Positions 60,198-64,000 of a DNA stretch of 64,000 bases are shown piece after piece. The DNA comes from Saposhnikovia divaricata (taxonomy: Eukaryota; Streptophyta; Magnoliopsida; Apiales; Apiaceae). The notes under the pieces were generated by a model. That model searched no databases, had not been told where the DNA came from, and was given only the letters and a program-made list of their open reading frames with translations. The DNA is taken from positions 16,644,001-16,708,000 of the forward strand of contig CM071596.1 of assembly GCA_036435485.1 (NCBI GenBank). The letters run 5' to 3'. Position 1 is the first letter of the stretch, and every line of letters begins with the position of its first letter. A program made the translations under genes and the position numbers.

Positions 60198-60977
60198 TAG
60201 TGATGGGCATCAACGCATTTCGAGATTGGGGACTGTTTTCTTCGTTTTCGATCTTCGAATTTAAACTCGATTCCTATTTTCGGTTCGATGTTTGTCGAGG
60301 ATTATTTTTCGTTCTCCATCCCTGGTCCAAACGATTTTTGCGGGAAATCGGGAAATTTTTTTTAAATAAAAAATAATATTAAATAATTTAAAACACTAAT
60401 TAGTGAGGTTTGAAGTAATTTTTTTTTGCGATATATAACGAAATTAGCAACAAGTTACAACGTTTTTCATCACCATTAATCTAATCTTCATATTCACATG
60501 CATATATGTTAACTCTTAAAATTTTATTTTGAAATTTAAAAATTAGCTACTTTTAGTAGCTCATATGCAATGAATTAAGATAAAAAAAAATTACTTAAAG
60601 AAACAATTTTAAATAACATGAACATGAAGTTATTTAACACTATTAGAAAAACAAACATGTAAGATCAAAATATCATTTTGTTTCAAATGTAAAGTAGTGG
60701 AAATTCGTATATAATAATATATGATTATCATATATATAATTATATATTATAGTGTGGTAAATCGAGTCGGGGAGTGAGAATCGGGCCGGGTGAAAAAAAT
60801 CGGAACGGGGATCGGGCCGGGAGGATATAGAATCTCGACCCTGGTTTGCTCCCCGATTTTTTTTAAAAAATTGTCCCCCATTTCCCGATCTATACCCGAA
60901 AAATTTCCAAATCTCGGTTCCGTTCGGCACGAAATCCGAATCAAAATCGAACAAACCGAAATAAATACCCATCCCTA
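60198..60977. mobile_element. hAT-type MITE
   Basis: Left end tagtgatgggcat; right end on the complement tagggatgggtat. Flanks gtgtccat and atgtccac agree at six of eight positions, compatible with an old 8 bp target duplication. The ends carry longer gattgggg/ccgatttt-rich inverted arms (60210-60350 and 60760-60960). Open frames across the right arm are by-products of its GC-rich repeats. Confidence 0.65.
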
Positions 60978-61009
60978 ATGTCCACATATCACCTCCCTAA
61001 TAAAACTTA

Positions 61010-61419
61010 GAGTTAAAAAACACTTTGTGTACCTGCACTTAGTTTTGGAAAAAAGGCATTTTGGTCTTTTTCTCAACATCTTCTTCCTCAAACCCATTTC
61101 CATCGTCGTTGATTCTTTGTGATAATTGCAATTGATAGATTGCAATTGCAGTTTTTTTATGGTTCTTGTTAATTGGTAACTTGGTATTATAGTTCATGTT
61201 TTAAATTTTAATTTCTCAAAAGATTTAACAATGGTGGAAATGGGTTTGAGAAAAAGACCAAAATATCCCCACCTAAACTAACGAAATTAGACAAAATTGA
61301 CGAATATACACATGTTGTAAAAAATCTGAAAGTTTAATATAGAAAGTGGGGATTTTCAAAATCTAATATCTCAAATGTTCTGACACCTAAAATGCAAAAA
61401 CACAAAATGTTTTTTACTC
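61010..61419. mobile_element. Mutator-type MITE
   Basis: Inverted ends gagttaaaaaacactttgtg and (complement) gagtaaaaaacattttgtg; flanks taaaactta and taaagctta form a 9 bp target duplication with one mismatch. Long inner arms (tctttttctcaa...ccatttccatcg and tggaaatgggtttgagaaa) are also inverted. 410 bp, non-coding. Confidence 0.73.
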
Positions 61420-61889
61420 TAAAGCTTATCCGGATTTAGTGTTTTAATTAAGCAACAAGGACCTGATAACGCCTAACGGTACTGTTGAGTATGTGAACGT
61501 AACACGTGACTGAATCCACGCAATCCAGGTTCTTTGTAGTAGTAATTTACAAATGTGAAGCATGATTGTAGTGTATGTGGGGTAACCATACGACCCATAA
61601 CTGAATAATACAAGCATGGTTTATCGTTTATATTGGATACTTACATTTCATTTTATTTTTATTTATTTCTTTGAAAGGCACCATACTCGAGTTCTGTATA
61701 CCACTTTACATTAGTTGTCCTTGTTTCGATAACTATTACAAATATAAATTGCGTAATTTCTATGTAAATATTGTAATCTAGTACATTTTTTCTTTTCTTT
61801 TGGAAATCATTTAAGTTTTATTAAATGTCCGGACGATCTTGCATATATCTCGATTCATCCTAATATTCCTTTTATAATTCGAGTATATA

Positions 61890-61955
61890 GTTGAAATCAA
61901 ATTTGGGACCTTGCAACGGGTCTGCATTCTAATCTTAACCAAGTGAGAGAATTTA
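61890..61955 (-). mobile_element. Possible SINE head, degenerate
   Basis: Minus strand ctcacttggttaagattaga ... gcaaggtcccaaatttgatt resembles the A box and B box of tRNA-derived SINEs, with mutations in both. Confidence 0.28.
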
Positions 61956-64000
61956 GTACATTTTCATTTCGAAATGTAGGAAATTGCTTGATATCTCAAT
62001 CGGTATAAAATTATTTCTCCTAACAAGTATACTTGATTAGCTCGTAAATATTATTTTTTTTGTTAATTGAGTTAATTATATTTTTTTACTCCAAATTTAA
62101 TTATGTGTATTTAGTTTCATAAATTGCACTTTGCATCCCCAAAATTTAAATCATAAGTCGAATCACAATCCTTATACGTTTTTTTATCAATAATTATATT
62201 GCTTTTAACGAATATATTGACAAATATGATATAAAATTATTGCAATGATGACATAAATTTTAGATTTTAAACATGTAACTAATTTTACACTTGCAAAATT
62301 TTAAAATTAATATTATTTTTTGACATTGTCCATTAATCAGTTACAATATATTTGTAAAAAATTGAACTAGTCTGTTTCCATTAAGTAAATTTGTGATTAC
62401 ACAGTTGATATGATACGTATAAAATCATTAGAATATATTTGTTCCATCTAAAATATAAATTATATGATTATTGCACAATTTTATATTGCATTTGTCAATA
62501 TGTTCATTGAAAGTAATATTATTTTTCATAGAAAACATATAAAGGGTTATGATTCGACCTATGATGCAAAATTTTGAGATGCAAAGTACAATTTATGAAA
62601 CTATATATATATATATAATTGAAATTAGAATAAAGTTAAAGAATACAAAATAGAATTAACTCTAATTAATTTCATAACTTTGGGTTTTTATATTACAAAA
62701 TAGAACCTAGTGTCATTAGTTTAGTATGTGATTCGGGGTGGAGATAGACAGGTGCTCGTGTAAGAGTTAAGAAATTACGTAATTTCAATTGACAGACTAA
62801 AAAAAACATATTTTTCTAAAAATGATTTTATGTAAAATTCGAATTGACACATTTACGAGATAGAAATATTAGTTTAAAGTTCCAATAAGCGGAGATTTAA
62901 CATAAGGGTGTTTGGGATAACCTATTTTTCGAAATAAGTCAACTTATTTTTCTAATTTTTTTCTGAAAAAATTAATTTTTTTTGCAATTTATAGAATCTC
63001 AAACATAAATTAAATACTTGTATAAAAAAATTATCAAAATATGAAATTTTTACCCGAAAATTTTAAGTCGTAGCCAAACAGGCAACATTTACTCCATCTT
63101 TTTAAATTTTTTTTAAGTCAAAACAAACTAAACAAAGATAATACAGACATCTACAAAATTAATTATATTTTATTGAATACATAATAAAATTTATCAAATT
63201 TATATTTTTTTATCAAATTATGATCATTAAATAAATATTTTACTGCACAACAGTTTTAGCTATTATTACTGAAATTATTTCATTAAAATGTTTACAAGAC
63301 GTGTCATGTCACCACCGAGTACAACCTTAAAATTACTAAGGTAAAAGACGATATGTTAACATTGGTTAAACGTATAATAATTGAATTGATAAAACGGGGA
63401 ATGTGATAATTATGAATGATTCGAAATGATGCTAAGCCATGCACCAAAACACACACAAATAAGTGTTTGTATGCCAGTTTTGACATATGTATGTATATCT
63501 TTCTCTCGTTGACCACCTACTGCTGTCGTCATTTGTTAACAGCAACACCAATTGTTAATGTGCCGCACCTCTTATTTTTATATTTATTTTTCTGAAAAAA
63601 CATAAATTTTATTATTACTGTAATACAATCACATGGTGCAAAATATTCATTGAATGCAAAAAAATTCCATAAATTCATAAATACTTTAAGAAAAAGTAAA
63701 TTTATCTTTTTAAAGTTTAATTTTATTGTCACACAATGAAGTAAATTAACATGTCAATCAATATATTTAAAGAAAAAGGTTTTGGAGTTGATCTCATGTA
63801 ATTACCTAAGTCAAGGAATTTTCTAATATAAAAAATTGATGATGGCAAATTTTTAAATTTATATATATATAAAATACATTTATAATAATATCTTCATATT
63901 TTTAATATAAAATATTGATGATGACAATTTTTTAAATCAATTTATATTATATAATTATAATTAATAATACCGTTATTTTTTATATGATATTTTCTTATAG
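61956..64000. other. AT-rich spacer, no gene
   Basis: Apart from the MITE at 62906-63083, this is AT-rich, stop-dense DNA on both strands. Two similar stretches at 62210-62290 and 62460-62540 (tgacaaatatgat..., gtcaatatgttcattgaaa...) look like a decayed inverted repeat. No coding region supported. Confidence 0.5.
62906..63083. mobile_element. MITE (gggtgtttgg family)
   Basis: Second copy of the family at 30503-30720: gggtgtttgggataacc at the left, tagccaaacaggc at the right, and the shared interior aatctcaaacataaatta ... ttttacccgaaaa. Confidence 0.6.

Noticed and set aside
60673..60987. About 100-codon frame rich in G, P and R
   Set aside because: It reads through the GC-rich inverted arm of a MITE and shows no protein family pattern.

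Overview
The window is nuclear DNA of a flowering plant, most likely a eudicot. It is AT-rich and repeat-dense, with spliced plant genes, Copia and Ty3/gypsy LTR elements, hAT and Stowaway-type DNA elements, and many Helitron ends of the plant type (hairpin followed by CTAG). I cannot name the species. Only one host gene looks intact: a three-exon gibberellin 20-oxidase-like (GA20ox) gene at 8749-10195 on the + strand.

Left part (1-26299): a tandem segmental duplication of about 13 kb. Copy 1 starts at or before base 1. Copy 2 starts at 13207, where the first bases of the window recur. Each copy carries AT-rich spacer, a MITE, a 2.5 kb non-autonomous LTR element on the minus strand, and the GA20ox gene. 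The copies have since diverged. Copy 1 gained a 909 bp hAT-type MITE and keeps two Stowaway-like MITEs. Copy 2 shows what look like Stowaway excision footprints at both of those sites, and its GA20ox exon 1 is split by a 3.0 kb hAT element, so it is a pseudogene.

Middle part (26300-55310): two Helitrons of one family lie head to tail on the minus strand, inserted in the third unit of a 154 bp tandem repeat behind GA20ox copy 2. The left Helitron (26300-37398) carries a Helitron-protein fragment, unidentified exon-like segments and eight VPS35 exons. The C-terminal-half VPS35 exons precede the N-terminal-half ones, so the order is permuted. The right Helitron (37399-55310) carries two CYP38/TLP40 exons. 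It was later hit by a broken Copia element (39072-44029, with an inverted fragment of the same family at 44030-44425) and by a very young Ty3/gypsy derivative (45078-52799). The latter has LTRs that look identical, a perfect 5 bp target duplication, an open gag-protease frame, no reverse transcriptase, and two unusual internal tandem arrays.

Right part (55311-64000): no intact gene seen. It holds a 527 bp insertion with a perfect 9 bp target duplication, a complete 1.26 kb Helitron, a second Helitron 5' end, a retroelement-like relic, a hAT-type MITE, a Mutator-type MITE and AT-rich spacer.

The genes do not form a pathway. The biology lies in the history: a hormone-biosynthesis gene was duplicated, one copy was knocked out by a transposon, and the region downstream became a landing site for gene-capturing Helitrons and nested retroelements. 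Coordinates come from reading by eye; identities were not computed.
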